From: Spisula solida
Taxonomy: Eukaryota > Mollusca > Bivalvia > Venerida > Mactridae
Reading direction: 5' to 3'
Assembly (NCBI GenBank): GCA_947247005.1
Contig: OX365948.1
Span: 9,785,455 to 9,849,454, forward strand
Length of the DNA: 64,000 bases
Shown: piece by piece, positions 1 through 11,727 of the stretch
How positions within the stretch are numbered: the stretch's first letter is position 1
Layout of the letters: each line of letters begins with the position of its first letter
Notes under the pieces: model-generated
Told to the model about the DNA's origin: nothing
Databases searched by the model: none
Seen by the model: only the letters and a program-made list of their open reading frames with translations
Program-made: the position numbers and the translations under genes

Positions 1-190
1 ACGTGATCTTAGTAGTCTATTTGTCACAATTATACAATAATACATCATGAAACATATATACATGTATGTACAATAACAATTACACCATCAGAAATCGTTT
101 ATATACATTGAAATAACATATGGAATGTGTGTTGCCATGCAAGACAATTAATGTATGTTTAATTGTATTTTAACGTTTATCAAATTTATA

Positions 191-1217
191 TACGAGGGTC
201 ATCCGTAAAGTTCTAGGGCAGCTCCTAAAAACGTAGTTTATGATTGACTACAACTTTAAAAGTCGTACCATAGTTAGAGTAGCATGTAATGAATTTGAAT
301 ATGACAAATTAATATTGCGGATTTTACATATGCGTAAGTTATTGTTGCTAAGGCAACGCCTGTAGCAAACTACGGAGCAGTCCAAATTTAAAACATAAGA
401 TTATTAGGTTCGTCATAAATCGATCACCGTATCAATAGCATCATGACCCTAAACTTCACCATGACTTGAAATATATTGTTCGTGATGTTTGTCCTCAAAT
501 CTTAAAGCAATATCTTGTAAAATAGCAAAATTATTTAACAGAATACGTCGCACCAGCGTTTCGACGCTCACTGTCAGAGACGTCGACATCAAACCATACG
601 GAGCACCTCACGGCTATAACGTACGACAACAAGCCATTATATGCATCTACACATACATTTGAATTCACTTCAAAAGCTCAGATGTTCTGAGAAGTATCAA
701 TAACACTTATGGTTAAGGCACGGATGGTCATTGTGTTTTTGTTGGATCGGAATGGATCGTTACAGTACATATAGTCCATATTTGGCTCTTATGGATTTTG
801 CCGTCTTTGACCGTATGGAAGGGGAAATATGTGGAAACGATCCGGGGATTTAAATAAACTTAGAGAGAGGTAGACAATTTGGAAAAGATATCCATGTTTG
901 TGATACTGATAGATTTATGATAATTAGATATAACGACATCGTAAATGCATAGCATGGGGTGGGCAGTATTTTGAAAACAATGATAAGCTAGTTTAACGTC
1001 GACGTGATGACGTTATAAAATTATTTGGAGCGCTCAGTCAGTGATTATGTATAATTTCAAAGTAATATAGAATTGTTAATTGTTAATATTTTTGCACACT
1101 ATTTCGTTTGTAAATCACGAATATATATAAGTTTTAGGAGGTATCAAGTTTATGATTATGTTTTAACGAATATTTTCACAATGACACTTGCCCTAAACTT
1201 TACGGATGACCCTCGTA
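191..1217 (+). mobile_element. Decayed mariner-like DNA transposon
   Basis: Terminal inverted repeats are visible: the left end begins TACGAGGGTCATCCGTAAAG and the right end (to 1217) is its near-perfect reverse complement over about 28 bp. Each is flanked by TA (189-190 and 1218-1219), the normal Tc1/mariner target duplication. Around 772-860, plus strand, a degraded transposase motif reads SPYLALMDFAVFDRMEGEI, close to the mariner catalytic block SPDLAP-x-DF. At 1027 bp it is shorter than a full mariner (about 1.3 kb) and carries stop codons and deletions, so it is dead. The short reading frames inside it are not genes. Confidence 0.85.
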
Positions 1218-1384
1218 TATTATCTACGACATGTATATTTTCTTATAATTTGTACTTATAAATTTTGTTCTAATTTCAAATTCTTTATATATGTATATGG
1301 CTAAATTTCTGACAGTTTTCACGTTCTCCGAATTTAAAAGTTGTTCAGTTTTCAGCATGTTTGGGTTCCGATAATAAAACTGCC

Positions 1385-1527
1385 CAATAGGAGAGATCAT
1401 GTTTGTATAAAAGGGATTAGTACCACCAGCAAGCTATTGGTAGATGGCAGGTTTTTATTGTTCATTCATCCAATAGATTGCTGGTGGGCATTTTACATAT
1501 GAATACGATGATCTCTCCTATGTATTG
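1385..1527. repeat. Short palindromic (foldback) element
   Basis: Outer arms AATAGGAGAGATCAT (1386-1400) and ATGATCTCTCCTATGTATT (1508-1526) pair with each other. Inner arms ACCAGCAAGCTATTGG and CCAATAGATTGCTGGTGG also pair. It looks like a MITE-sized foldback. No target duplication was identified. Confidence 0.6.
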
Positions 1528-2696
1528 CTTACATATGGTGTTATACAAGTTACATTCAAATAACAAATGAAATTCATATTCTAGTGTCTGACTATGGGGG
1601 CATAATATGTTATTCAAAAGGATGTTATTCCAACGACCTGTTTCAATTTTAAGCCTATGTGCTGATAATCTAAACCTCGTCAGAGCGATGAGGTATCTCT
1701 TAATATTGACATGCTTAAGATATAATCTGAGGTTAAAACTTGAGAATACTCTAAAGAACCTAGCACGCGATGAAATATCTAAATGTTACCATGACGAAAT
1801 AAAGACTGTATTGGATTGTATTGGTATGCGCAACAATCGTGCTATGCTAATAGTGAGATGCGTATATTAAATAATCCGTTACAATGCTTTGTGGTACCTG
1901 CGTTCGCTAAAAGGGCGCGGGTGGTTGGGATTCGTTGCGCTCGTTCACCATATGACACCACACTTCAGGTATATGTGACACTGGTTGTGTGAATTAATTA
2001 ACATCATTTCTAACATAAAGAGGAAAACATGCGGCGGTAAGCTAGTGACGAACTGATTATAAAAAATAATGCCTAAATCAGTAAATGCGTCGACATACGC
2101 ATCCATTGAGTACAGAGTTAACCGCCGTGTAAATTATCGTTTCGTTTAGCACTCCTGCTTTGAACAACATGATAGCATACTGCTAAATCATTCATAATAA
2201 CCTTGTCATTCGATATAACAGTATAAATGTACTTCAAATTTTAATTATTGAGATTCAAATATTAATAGCAATCTTAAGAAAATGAATAATTATAAGTACA
2301 GGTTGTAGCATCATGTTCATAATCATAAATTATTTGAAGTTTGATATGGTGTAAATGTATACATTAATAAACATAAACAGAAATGTCAAAGGTGTATCCG
2401 ACGGTAATTAACTGTTTATATTTTATACCTGATAATGTTGGTTATTTATCTATGTTGTTGTTTATATGTATTGACAAAGGTGTCACAACCAAGGACGAAT
2501 TCGTATGGAACAACAGAAACAGGCTTTGAATTGATACCGGGCATTTATTGCCAAAATGCCATAAAACAAAACCAAACAGAGAAAGAAATATTGAACCTAT
2601 CTTGTTCCTGATTCTAACACGATATATATGTGGATTATTCCATATACCCATAGAGGAAAGCAAGCTGTATATTATTACCGCAACAAAATACACCTG
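1528..2696. other. No recognisable feature
   Basis: AT-rich sequence with only short open frames (such as 1607-1870) that lack any recognisable motif or splice context. I see no gene or repeat boundary here. Confidence 0.5.
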
Positions 2697-4920
2697 GCAA
2701 ATTGGCTGGTGCTATTTACGCCCCACAAACAGCAAATTGGTCATATTTTTTGTGCGCTCAAAAGAGATAAAACAACTCAATAAAATACATAAATAGCATT
2801 TATTGAATATATGTTTCTGCAAATAAACAAATTAAACTCCAAAAAGATGCTTCGTTCCTTCACAAAACATCGAACATCAGCATGGCGATTTAAAAGAAGT
2901 TCAGTGAAATAAATATCCCGTGACATATTTATGAATGAATCAACGTTAACATTGTAGTAAAATCTTCAACGAGTTGCGAATAAGGCAAGTTGCATAAGTG
3001 GCCCGTGTTACAGCAATGACGCATCTATATTTAGAAACTCCATTTAACTCTCGACACTAAATTTCATAAAAACTTCTGATAATCAATGCCTTTATAGTTT
3101 TCATTTCATGCAATAAATACCTTATACTCGTGTTATTAAAATTGTTTCAATGTTTAAAATGTGTTCTTTCCTTCAGAAAATTACGAAGCTCGTTTTCATT
3201 AACGAGGGAGGTAATTGTACCAGCTAATAACGGACTATACGTTGGGCGAAGCCCAACGGATAAGATCCGGTTTATGGTAACACCTGTGCACGTGGTTTGG
3301 TCAGAGTTTGAATTCACTATGGATCTAAAAATTTGTGTTAAAATCCCGCACTGAAGCAAAGATACTAGAAAATGGCTGCCAATAGAATAACAAAAAAATT
3401 TAAAATGCGATATTCGGCAGCTCATAAATTTTCTTTTATTTTTTAATGATGTTTAAAAATATTCCAAAAACTAGCGTAGGCCCCTGTCTAGAAAAGAAAA
3501 GATAATAATTATCAGTCTTCCATGGTTGCTGTGCAACCAATCTTTTATATGGGGAGGGCTATTTCCTAAATGTTTGGACACAAAAAAGGCAGCCATTTTT
3601 TTGCCCGCTTCGGAAGGAAATTTTAACATTTTCAGTGCATAAACGATGCTACAAACTGTTATGAGACACATGCTTACTCTGAGATAACGAAGTAAGTCGA
3701 GCGGGAATCGTTCATATGCGCGAAATATCAACCAATCTTAAGAAAATCTAATAAAAAAGACACATGTTTCGGTTATTTCCCATCGCAAAGTTTGCAATAC
3801 AATTAATTAAAGTCCGTTTCGGGTATTTACGTATCTGGACCGGACGGTGATAATCCACATCGTAGTTGTAGGTTATTGTAAAGAAAGTAAAACAAATGCA
3901 TTTTCGCAATTCCTCGCCGAGATGTAATAAAAAATCCCTCCAAAATCGTCAAAAAAGTTCGCGGGATAAAGGTCGCGAAAACTAATTACATGTTGTTGTT
4001 GTCGTTATTGGATACAATAAACCCGTAATTTTCCGTCTAAAACTATTTTATGTTGTGACGATTTGCAGGGTTTATTTAATAAAAAAAGGTGATTAAGATT
4101 AAAGATGTTTGATATTTAATCGTAATATGATTAATTGAAATGAAAATAGCCTTTTCTTTTGAACAAAAGTACTATCTGGTATGCTCATGCAACCTATTAA
4201 AAAAGGTAAAATATCAAATAAGGCCTATTTGAAATCAGTTGTTATTTGTGTTTATATCTAATTATTCATTTTTAAATTAGTTACCCCTGAATTAAGTAGA
4301 CCTAGAATTAAACAAATTGAAAAACGTGTATTATCCACAGACAGATATATTTTCATTTTGATCGGGCTGACAAATGTTCAATCGGACTGACAAACGATAG
4401 CAGGTTTGTATCGTCTTTCGTTACTTTGTACCAAATATTTCGTATCAAACCGCTATCGAGCGCTTTCTTGTGCAACGAACCGCTTCGATAGGTTGCATAG
4501 ACGTAGGAAAGCGCTCGGCAGCGCCTTTTGGAAACGGCTTGTTCCAGATTCGTAACTTCGTAACCAAACAATTTTTTGTGAAGTTATGCATCACCAAAAA
4601 ATCCAGTACTAGATGAGCATGTTACAAATGATGTAGGACAACTGACATAGACCGCTAAAAATATGATGTGCATTAGTTCATATTAGCCACTCAATATCAG
4701 CGTGGAATTAAGTTCAATGTCAAATGGGTGAAAATGGAATGAGCGCAGTTACGGGATATTACCATGTTTAGAATCGAAATAAAAACTCTGCTCTTGTATT
4801 TTGTCGGTGAATAAATCACACGCACTCGTGATTTAATTTTTCCGCATCCGAACGAGTGCCTGTGTTTTATTCACCGACAAAATACAAGAACATATTTTTT
4901 ATTTCTTAAATGACATTACT
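2697..4920 (-). repeat. Dispersed repeat, copy 1 (split by an insertion)
   Basis: Bases 2697-3229 and 4685-4920 together match the reverse complement of 41540-42165, in the same order and with many small differences. The copy here is interrupted by 3230-4684. Its outer part is a palindrome (about 4790-4892, arms ending in TTGTCGGTGAATAAA) that has lost part of one arm relative to the copy at 41.5 kb. No coding capacity is seen. Confidence 0.75.
3230..4684 (-). mobile_element. 1.45-kb insertion, Helentron/Helitron2-like candidate
   Basis: The homologous copy near 41820 gives the empty site: the flanks close up with only one shared base and no target duplication, i.e. insertion between A and A on plus, T and T on minus. 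On the minus strand the 3' end carries a strong hairpin, CGTTGGGC-TTC-GCCCAACG (complement of about 3240-3258), roughly ten bases before the terminus. T|T insertion without duplication plus a subterminal 3' hairpin is the known signature of Helentrons. No Rep/helicase coding sequence is present, so it would be non-autonomous. A deletion in the other copy is the alternative. Confidence 0.45.
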
Positions 4921-6599
4921 GAGTAGAATATACTGCCATAAGGAGACTACGTAAGGAGGTGACACCGCCCGGAACAACAACAAAGAGAGTGTATTAATTA
5001 AGTTCCAATCAGAAATAATGTTTACTAGCTTACCTCTGTCTTTAGAGTGGCACGCCATCACTTTTGCTCTCTTTCGATGTCTATATATAGGCCTAATATT
5101 GTTCGAGATTTGTTCACAATCCCCAACTCAATATCACTGTTTTTTTTTTGCAATGTCGTTAGAACAATACTAAACAACGTGTGTTTCAGGTGCTCTTTTA
5201 AACTTGTGTGAAACGTACACCTAACGTAGGTAACGTTTGCTAGAATGTTCGCTGTCTTGAGATCAGCATAATTGTTGGCATACGCTGAAGTGTGCCAGGA
5301 CCCTAAATAATTTAGTATTGGTTCAGTGTGGGTGACAAATTAACTGCTCCAATTTAACGTGACTTTTCAAAGATTAAATAAAACATTACTTCTGTCGAAG
5401 GTGACTCCATGAATTTATATAACAACAACAAAGTATGAAAATCAGTGTTAAAAACCAACAAACATCATGTTTCAAGATACTGCAATGAAGTCAAGGGCGA
5501 AGCAAAATTAATTCAGTTCATGTCTGCTTAAGATGAAAATCAACACAAAAACAAACAATAAAAGTAACACGATATATACCAGACAAAAAACAAACGTAGT
5601 ATATATACATGTATAGCATTTACTTGGGTGACTACCAGAACTGACCTACTATAAGTAAATATTTAGGTTATGCATGTTTTTGTACTGTATACTATGGACT
5701 CATCCGATTTGAGATGTACTACACTTAACCAATGTTCATCTCTGAAACCGTTGTATTAATTCACTCTATTTTTTGAAAACAAGTCTAAATTGTTAGTAGG
5801 ATGTTTTTGCAACCCAGTCTGTGTAATATTGAGCACCGAGGCATGGCGATATACAATATCGATTTTTGTACACGTGCTATTGAATGTTGGCGGGAAACCC
5901 ATTCCACGTTGTAGATGGCCTTTTAGTCGTAAGTCCATTCAGACAAACAAATTAGGGTTCGTATGCCATTTCAAGAAAGGACCAGACATGTGGATAGTTG
6001 AGGTAGTGGTTCGTGTTGACGGGGGATAAACCGGCTAATGATAATCTTGTTATCTTTGGTTGTAGAATATGGGTGTAAAATTCAACCACAAACATTACCA
6101 TTCATCATTGGTATTTATTTTATTGTATCAACATGAAAACACCAATATAATGTCGTTTTTAGTGTAGGGACTGAAACCAAAAGTAAAAACATTTTCAAGA
6201 GTGTTTTATCCTCTGTCAACTCAAACCACCTCACCACCTCACCACCTCACCAACGACCCTTAACCATGACCTTTTCTTTAAATGATATACTATCCATGTT
6301 ATGTTTTTCTGATAGGACGATCGACTAAGAAGCGATTTATAACATGGAATCGAATTCCCGCCTAAAATTTCATAGCACGCGTACAAAAAAGCATATTGCA
6401 CCGTTATGCCTCGGTGGACATTATTTTACGGAGTGACTTGTAAAAACATCATAACATTGTAGACGATATCGATTTAGACCCTTTCACAAAAAATCACGTG
6501 GTTCAATGCAACGGTTCCAGAAATATTCAAATTTAAATTCGGTGTAGTTAGAACATTGGTCAAGTGTATATAAACACATAGGTTTTTGCGTTGGTAATA
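4921..6599. other. No gene seen; small low-complexity tracts
   Basis: No frame has recognisable domain content. A short (CCACCTCA)n-like run lies near 6222-6253. Frames at 5756-6029 overlap on both strands and resemble nothing I know. Confidence 0.45.
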
Positions 6600-6689
6600 G
6601 ATACCCAACATGAAAGTTAGCCTCCCCTTTTTAGAAGACGAGGCCGTGTTTGGGTTACCCAACTTAAAAATTAAGGTCAAAGCTCAAGG

Positions 6690-7085
6690 TCAAAAGTTAA
6701 AATCTTACATTTTATGTCCGCTCTTTAACTTTTTAATGACTGGGTCGAATTGCATGAAACTCATACCAAATATATTACTTATAAAGCCGACATGTCATTT
6801 CAACCATGTGGGGTCAAGGTCACAGTTCAAGGTCAGAGGTTTAAATCTTACATTTCGTGTCCACTCCATAACTTTTTAACGCCTGGGCCGAATTGCATGA
6901 AACTGATACCAAATGTGTAACTAATAAAGATGACCTACAGAACCAATATTCCAACCATGCCGGTTCAAGGGCAAGGTCACAATTAAAAGGTCAAAGGTTT
7001 GAACCTTACATTTCCCATCCGCTCCTTTTTTAACGCCCGGACCAAATTGCATGAACTCATAGCAAATGTAAAACTTATTGGACAA
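6690..7085 (+). repeat. About three tandem ~150-bp mollusc-type repeats
   Basis: Three imperfect units each contain 'tttttaa-cgcctggg-ccgaattgcatgaaact-cataccaaat', followed by 'caaggtcacaattcaaggtcaaaggttt'. A minus-strand copy of the same unit lies at about 13240-13372, directly downstream of a second tyrosine-recombinase fragment. Non-coding. Confidence 0.65.
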
Positions 7086-7137
7086 TTCCACTGTTCATTA
7101 ATGCGGCAGGGGATTATAGCCGTCTATTTGGACTGCC

Positions 7138-7525
7138 TTGTTTTACCAAAAACAGTTATGCAAGGAACATCAGGTTACTTTTGTTAGTTCGCTTAGACAA
7201 TTTTTAAGGGAGGAGGCCAAACCGAATAGATACCTTTTTACAGTTAGAGATGGTGGTTACATTTTGTATGTTTCAGAAAAAATTAAGACAATGCATAGCA
7301 AGTTTAGGGTTAGACCCAAACGAATTTTCAACACATTCTTTTAGGAGGGGGTTTGCTACACTGGCATTACAGGCAGAGTTACAACCTGAATACATTCAGT
7401 TACTAGGTGATTGGAAGTCTGACGCATACACATCGTATTTAGTGTTTGTACGACCTCTTCGACCAACCAACATACTTGATTTCCGTCGTCTAATCCCTGA
7501 AGAACGTTTTTATTTTTCAAAATAA
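7138..7525 (+). pseudogene. Tyrosine recombinase C-terminal fragment (DIRS/Ngaro-type)
   Basis: Two frames joined by a frameshift near 7250-7260 encode the end of a tyrosine recombinase like those of DIRS-group retrotransposons. The second frame contains the HSFRRG box (catalytic His and second Arg), then LLGDWKSDAYTSYL with the candidate nucleophile Tyr, and ends LDFRRLIPEE. The first catalytic Arg and the N-terminal core-binding domain are missing. A closely related copy on the minus strand at 13341-13740 shares most of the residues. The sequence just downstream (7520-7620, 'gcgtcttcaccaagaag') recurs at 46.8 and 63.8 kb, so it is part of the element's 3' end. Inactive. Confidence 0.75.
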
Positions 7526-7642
7526 TGCGTCTTCACCAAGAAGTAATTTGTAGTCACCGCACATGCGCACAAAGACCGCGCCTCTTCGTGAACTTCGTAC
7601 AAGCGATAGCGTGTAGTTTTAACAATGAACTATTAATGGGGG

Positions 7643-7705
7643 GTCTTTTCTACACTACAATAATAACAAACACCATATTATAATGCATGACCAGACGGGA
7701 TACGT
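7643..7705 (+). repeat. 63-bp perfect direct repeat, left copy
   Basis: Identical by eye to 8541-8603; starts gtcttttctacactacaata and ends gacgggatacgt. The copies are 898 bp apart. It may flank an element or reflect a recent local duplication. Confidence 0.75.
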
Positions 7706-8337
7706 TTATTCAGAGCAAGTGTGATATGTCATGCAACAAGTGACATAGCGTGCACAAAGACGCATAAAGCATGTTGGTTAAAATATACCGAATCTGCGAA
7801 TCGACTCGCCCAGGAACGACTAGAGGTAAAATTTTATTTAGAAAAAAAATTTGGAAACCTGTGTCCGTTTGTAAATGTCGAATCGCTGAATGTCGGACCT
7901 CATTCTCAGACTTGAAGATACAATTATGATCTGATCTGAAACAGTGTCATGATATCTCTATTTAAAGTAAACATAATCATACAATCAAATACCATATTAA
8001 AGACTGACTGCGCTCGACGACTGCATATATATAACCAAACAGGGAAAATATTTCCCCCTTTTGATAATACTTGTCACCTTAGACACCGACTTATCAGACA
8101 TATAATATAGTTCACTATTATGTAACATTTGAAATATATCAATAAAATAAGTATGCACATGATGCAAATGCATATTAATCAATATTCGCATGATTGAACC
8201 ATATTAAATTGTAAACGAAAAAACACGTAGTATAATATACAAACATGTGTCATATAATAAGTACATAAACGAAACAGTTGTATACAATATAGTCATAACA
8301 TCTTGAAACCGTATCAATTGTTATTTTCTTAAAATAA

Positions 8338-8543
8338 AACAAAATGAAATCCGAGATGTGAACCGCTCTGAAACGCCTGGTAGAATGACAAATACACACA
8401 CTCTTTAAACTTCAACAACTCCGTACACCGCGTTACACGCACGAAAATCCCGTGACCATAACTCAAACAATCACTGTAGTAAATACGTTCCGCAAAGACA
8501 ACCATTTTACGCTATACTATCGAAACGCGTAAAATTAAATGTC
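8338..8543 (+). repeat. Dispersed ~206-bp repeat R, uninterrupted copy
   Basis: Matches 11728-11915 plus 12883-12906 at high identity, from 'acaaaatgaaatccgagatg' to 'gcgtaaaattaaatgt'. It supplies the empty-site sequence for the transposon at 11916-12882. Confidence 0.8.
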
Positions 8544-8603
8544 TTTTCTACACTACAATAATAACAAACACCATATTATAATGCATGACCAGACGGGATA
8601 CGT
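8541..8603 (+). repeat. 63-bp perfect direct repeat, right copy
   Basis: Same sequence as 7643-7705. It abuts the end of repeat R. Confidence 0.75.
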
Positions 8604-9428
8604 AGACCCAACAACAAAAGAACGGGCTGGAGTGGCGAAACAGACAATAACGGTTTTAAAAAACAAATCGTGTAAAAAACGAATTAACACCTGTCTAAAA
8701 AAACCCGGCAACACAGCCATCTGGCAACACAGCCATATTTGCTACTTTCACAATGACAACATCCGTCTCCGGCATCTACTTAAGCAGCGACCATAGCACG
8801 GCTCGATATAACGAATGCAAACAATGCATACCGCGCGTAATTCACGTGATCCTGACACATGTCAGTTTACCTAGCTCTCTTTTCCATGCAAATAAGGTTC
8901 GAAATACTGCAATTTCAATACATCGCTCGGATTTTACAAAACTCAGTAAACAACATCACTTTAGGAAAAAACAGGACAGAACAGTGTGTAGGTACATCGC
9001 TTCTGTATCTCAAACAGTCAAACTAAGTTTGCGCCAGATCAAAAGCAAAAGCATTAAAATGATAATTTCTAATAAGACAATTTAAATAAATAATAATAAT
9101 CACCAATATTATGTGAAATGCACATGTATCTGACAATCAATACATCAATGATGTAGAACATTTTACATTTCTAATAATTCAGTAGTAAAGTGTCTGTAGT
9201 ATCAATGAAAATACAAATGATTTATCACAAAAATGTACATCTTGAACAATCCCGAAAGTTATTTAAACGCCCATTCCATAGAATTCACAGATGTAGATAC
9301 AACACGTTAAAATATCGTTTATTCATCACGTCTGTTGTATACAAGCCTACACAAATCGGTGTGAAATATTAAGCATAGTCACCTTTGAAATACATATGAA
9401 AGGTCTACATTTCTTGCACGAAATATAT
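8604..9428. other. No recognisable feature
   Basis: AT-rich sequence. Open frames of up to 110 codons on the plus strand (8753-9085) show no domain, coiled coil or signal peptide that I recognise. Confidence 0.4.
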
Positions 9429-9547
9429 TCAATCCCACGGAAAATTCACTTCATAATCTGACCACTTTGTCCGCATTTCTTCAACACTCCAGTCGCTGAC
9501 TAGTGCGCCCGGTAACTCATCGTTTGTCGTCTGCTCCAAAGCTGACC
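9429..9547 (-). CDS. Possible terminal exon of an unknown gene
   Basis: On the minus strand a pyrimidine-rich tract ending in TTTATTTAG (an acceptor-like AG at 9548-9549) is followed by about 39 codons ending in TGA at 9431-9429. The peptide is compositionally protein-like and acidic/aromatic (it contains DWSVEEMRTKWSDYEVNFPWD). No partner exon could be assigned. The frame at 9752-10039 (minus), with an internal near-repeat LLTPV[DE]LDL, is a possible upstream piece but shows no matching donor. It could equally be a transposon exon. Function unknown. Confidence 0.25.
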
Positions 9548-10429
9548 CTAAATAAACAATAACATCCATGTACTCAAAATATAAAGTCAAATATCTAACC
9601 TAAAATAACTGAGACTTACACAATGGGAAGTAACATATGTTCCGCCATTTTCAACCTTTTAAAGAAACAATCGTTTGACTGAAATTACTTTATCTATCAG
9701 ACTTCTAAGCACTCTATACTCTAAACAGAACCTCTCGATAAGGCATCACACTTAAATCAAGTGAAGACCAATCTTTCTCAGTTCATAATGATTATGAACC
9801 AACGACCTCACTGTCGATTGTGCTTTCAATACAAATTCCAAATCCAGCTCCACTGGCGTCAACAAAGACGTAAATAATTTCAAATCCAGGTCTACTGGCG
9901 TCAACAAATACGTTAAATTTAGAGTCGTCGACAAGGACGAGCTGGTGTTCACAACACCACGGAACACTATCAGTTCGCTCAAGTTTTTAACATTTCTCTC
10001 TTCACATTTCTTTTCGAATAGAAATTCGTCGAACAGCATAACAAGGACACCTTGACCAAATCATTCTGCTAGACCAGATAAGTGATTTTAACATTCATAT
10101 AACTAACGACGGTACCGTTATATACCGCAATGACAGCTAAAGTGACCAATTATATGCCTAATTTTCGCGCAGGAATAACTTACACATTTCCAGAACAAGT
10201 TTGGTTATTTTCATTCCAGCTCTCTTTAAACACAAGCATATGTCAAGCCATTTTCAGAACCATAGATATAATGTGGTTTATAGTCATACACACAGTATGT
10301 CGGTCATTTGATGACTTTCCAGTCACAGTTCAATATCATAGATATCAAAACAAGTATAGTGAGCATATTTCATATATTTTAGTAAAATACCTAACCAATA
10401 TTTCGGTCATTTGAAGACTATCCAGTCAT

Positions 10430-11190
10430 ATTATTTTGACACATGCCGAGCATCAAACAAGAGATCTCTACCATTACCACTTGGAATAACCATGGTACGC
10501 CGTTACTACGCTCTAGAATCCCATGCAGAGCATCCAACAAAGGATCTATACCAATACTACTTGGAATGTCTATGGTACGCAGTTACTACCATTATACATC
10601 ATATTTTAAGCGTCCAACAATGGAGTCACAACAGTAAAGTTTTACAACGACTATGGTACGTCGTAACTACAATCATACATCACATACCAAAATCATACAT
10701 CACATACCAAGCATCCAACTAGGAAACTACATCGGTAAAACTTAATACGACTATTGTGCGCCGTAACTGCCTTCATGCCCAACTTACTAAGCATCCAACA
10801 AGACAACTATCCCAGTAACACTTAAAAACGACCAAGGTGCGCCGTAACTGCCCTCATACATCAAATAACAAACGTCCAACAAGCAACCACTTAAACCTGT
10901 TATGTTACGTCGTAACTATTCTTATACATAACAAACCAAGCGTCCAACAAAGGGACTATACCAGTAACACTTATAACGACTATGATACAACATAAGTATC
11001 CTCATACATCACATACCGAGCATCCATTACTACTGGAAATGACTATGATGCACCGTAACCATCCTCATAAAACACATGCTGAGCATCTAACAAGGAAGTT
11101 ATACCAATGAAATTTTAAACGACTATAGTACTCCGATATACCTTACATGTCGAGCAACGAACAAGGGAGCTATACCAGTAAAGTGTTTAA
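10430..11190 (+). repeat. Degenerate tandem array, unit about 80-95 bp
   Basis: Eight or so diverged units share the phrases 'gagcatccaacaa', 'ctataccagtaacactt' and 'cgactatggtacgccgtaact', with 'catacatcacatacca' between them. Spacing varies between units, so this is an old array. Non-coding; the small frames at 10411-10722 are products of the repeat. Confidence 0.6.
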
Positions 11191-11727
11191 CAACTACCAA
11201 CTGAAGTATTAACATGCACTGATAAAAAACATGCTCATTACTTCCAGTTTATATGCACTTCAAGTACAAAATGTAGCATCAATTATCAATTGATATCATA
11301 TAGTCATGACCCATGCTTACTCCTACAAGTGCGCTAAATTCCGTTAGCCTTCCGTCCGGACTTTGTAAACTACATGCACCGGCCTAGTACGCGTTCAGCA
11401 AGTAACATGCTTTACTACAAAATACAATCATGTTATTTTGTAAATTATTCTGCATCACGAAAAAATACTTATCTTATAACCCTTCTCGCAATCCGTAGTT
11501 TACACTACGCCAGTGGCCGCCAAAACCAAAACAGAAGCTTCTCCAGGACTATACATGCTGCCTGTTCGTTATGCTGATGAACATCCCTGTACTGCTGTAG
11601 CTGGTCTCCAAATACTGATGCTAACGCTTAGTCCAGCTGTCGGACTCCTGTTGAACTAATTTTCACACGACAAATCTTCTTTTATTTCTAACTACCACGT
11701 GGTCGAAATGTACTCAATAACGTTTAT

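Noticed and set aside
3130..3425. Overlapping 74- and 92-codon frames as genes
   Set aside because: They sit on both strands of a dispersed repeat and cross the insertion boundary at 3230.
7643..8603. 63-bp direct repeats as LTRs of a small retrotransposon
   Set aside because: The repeats lack TG...CA ends and no primer-binding site or gag/pol sequence lies between them.
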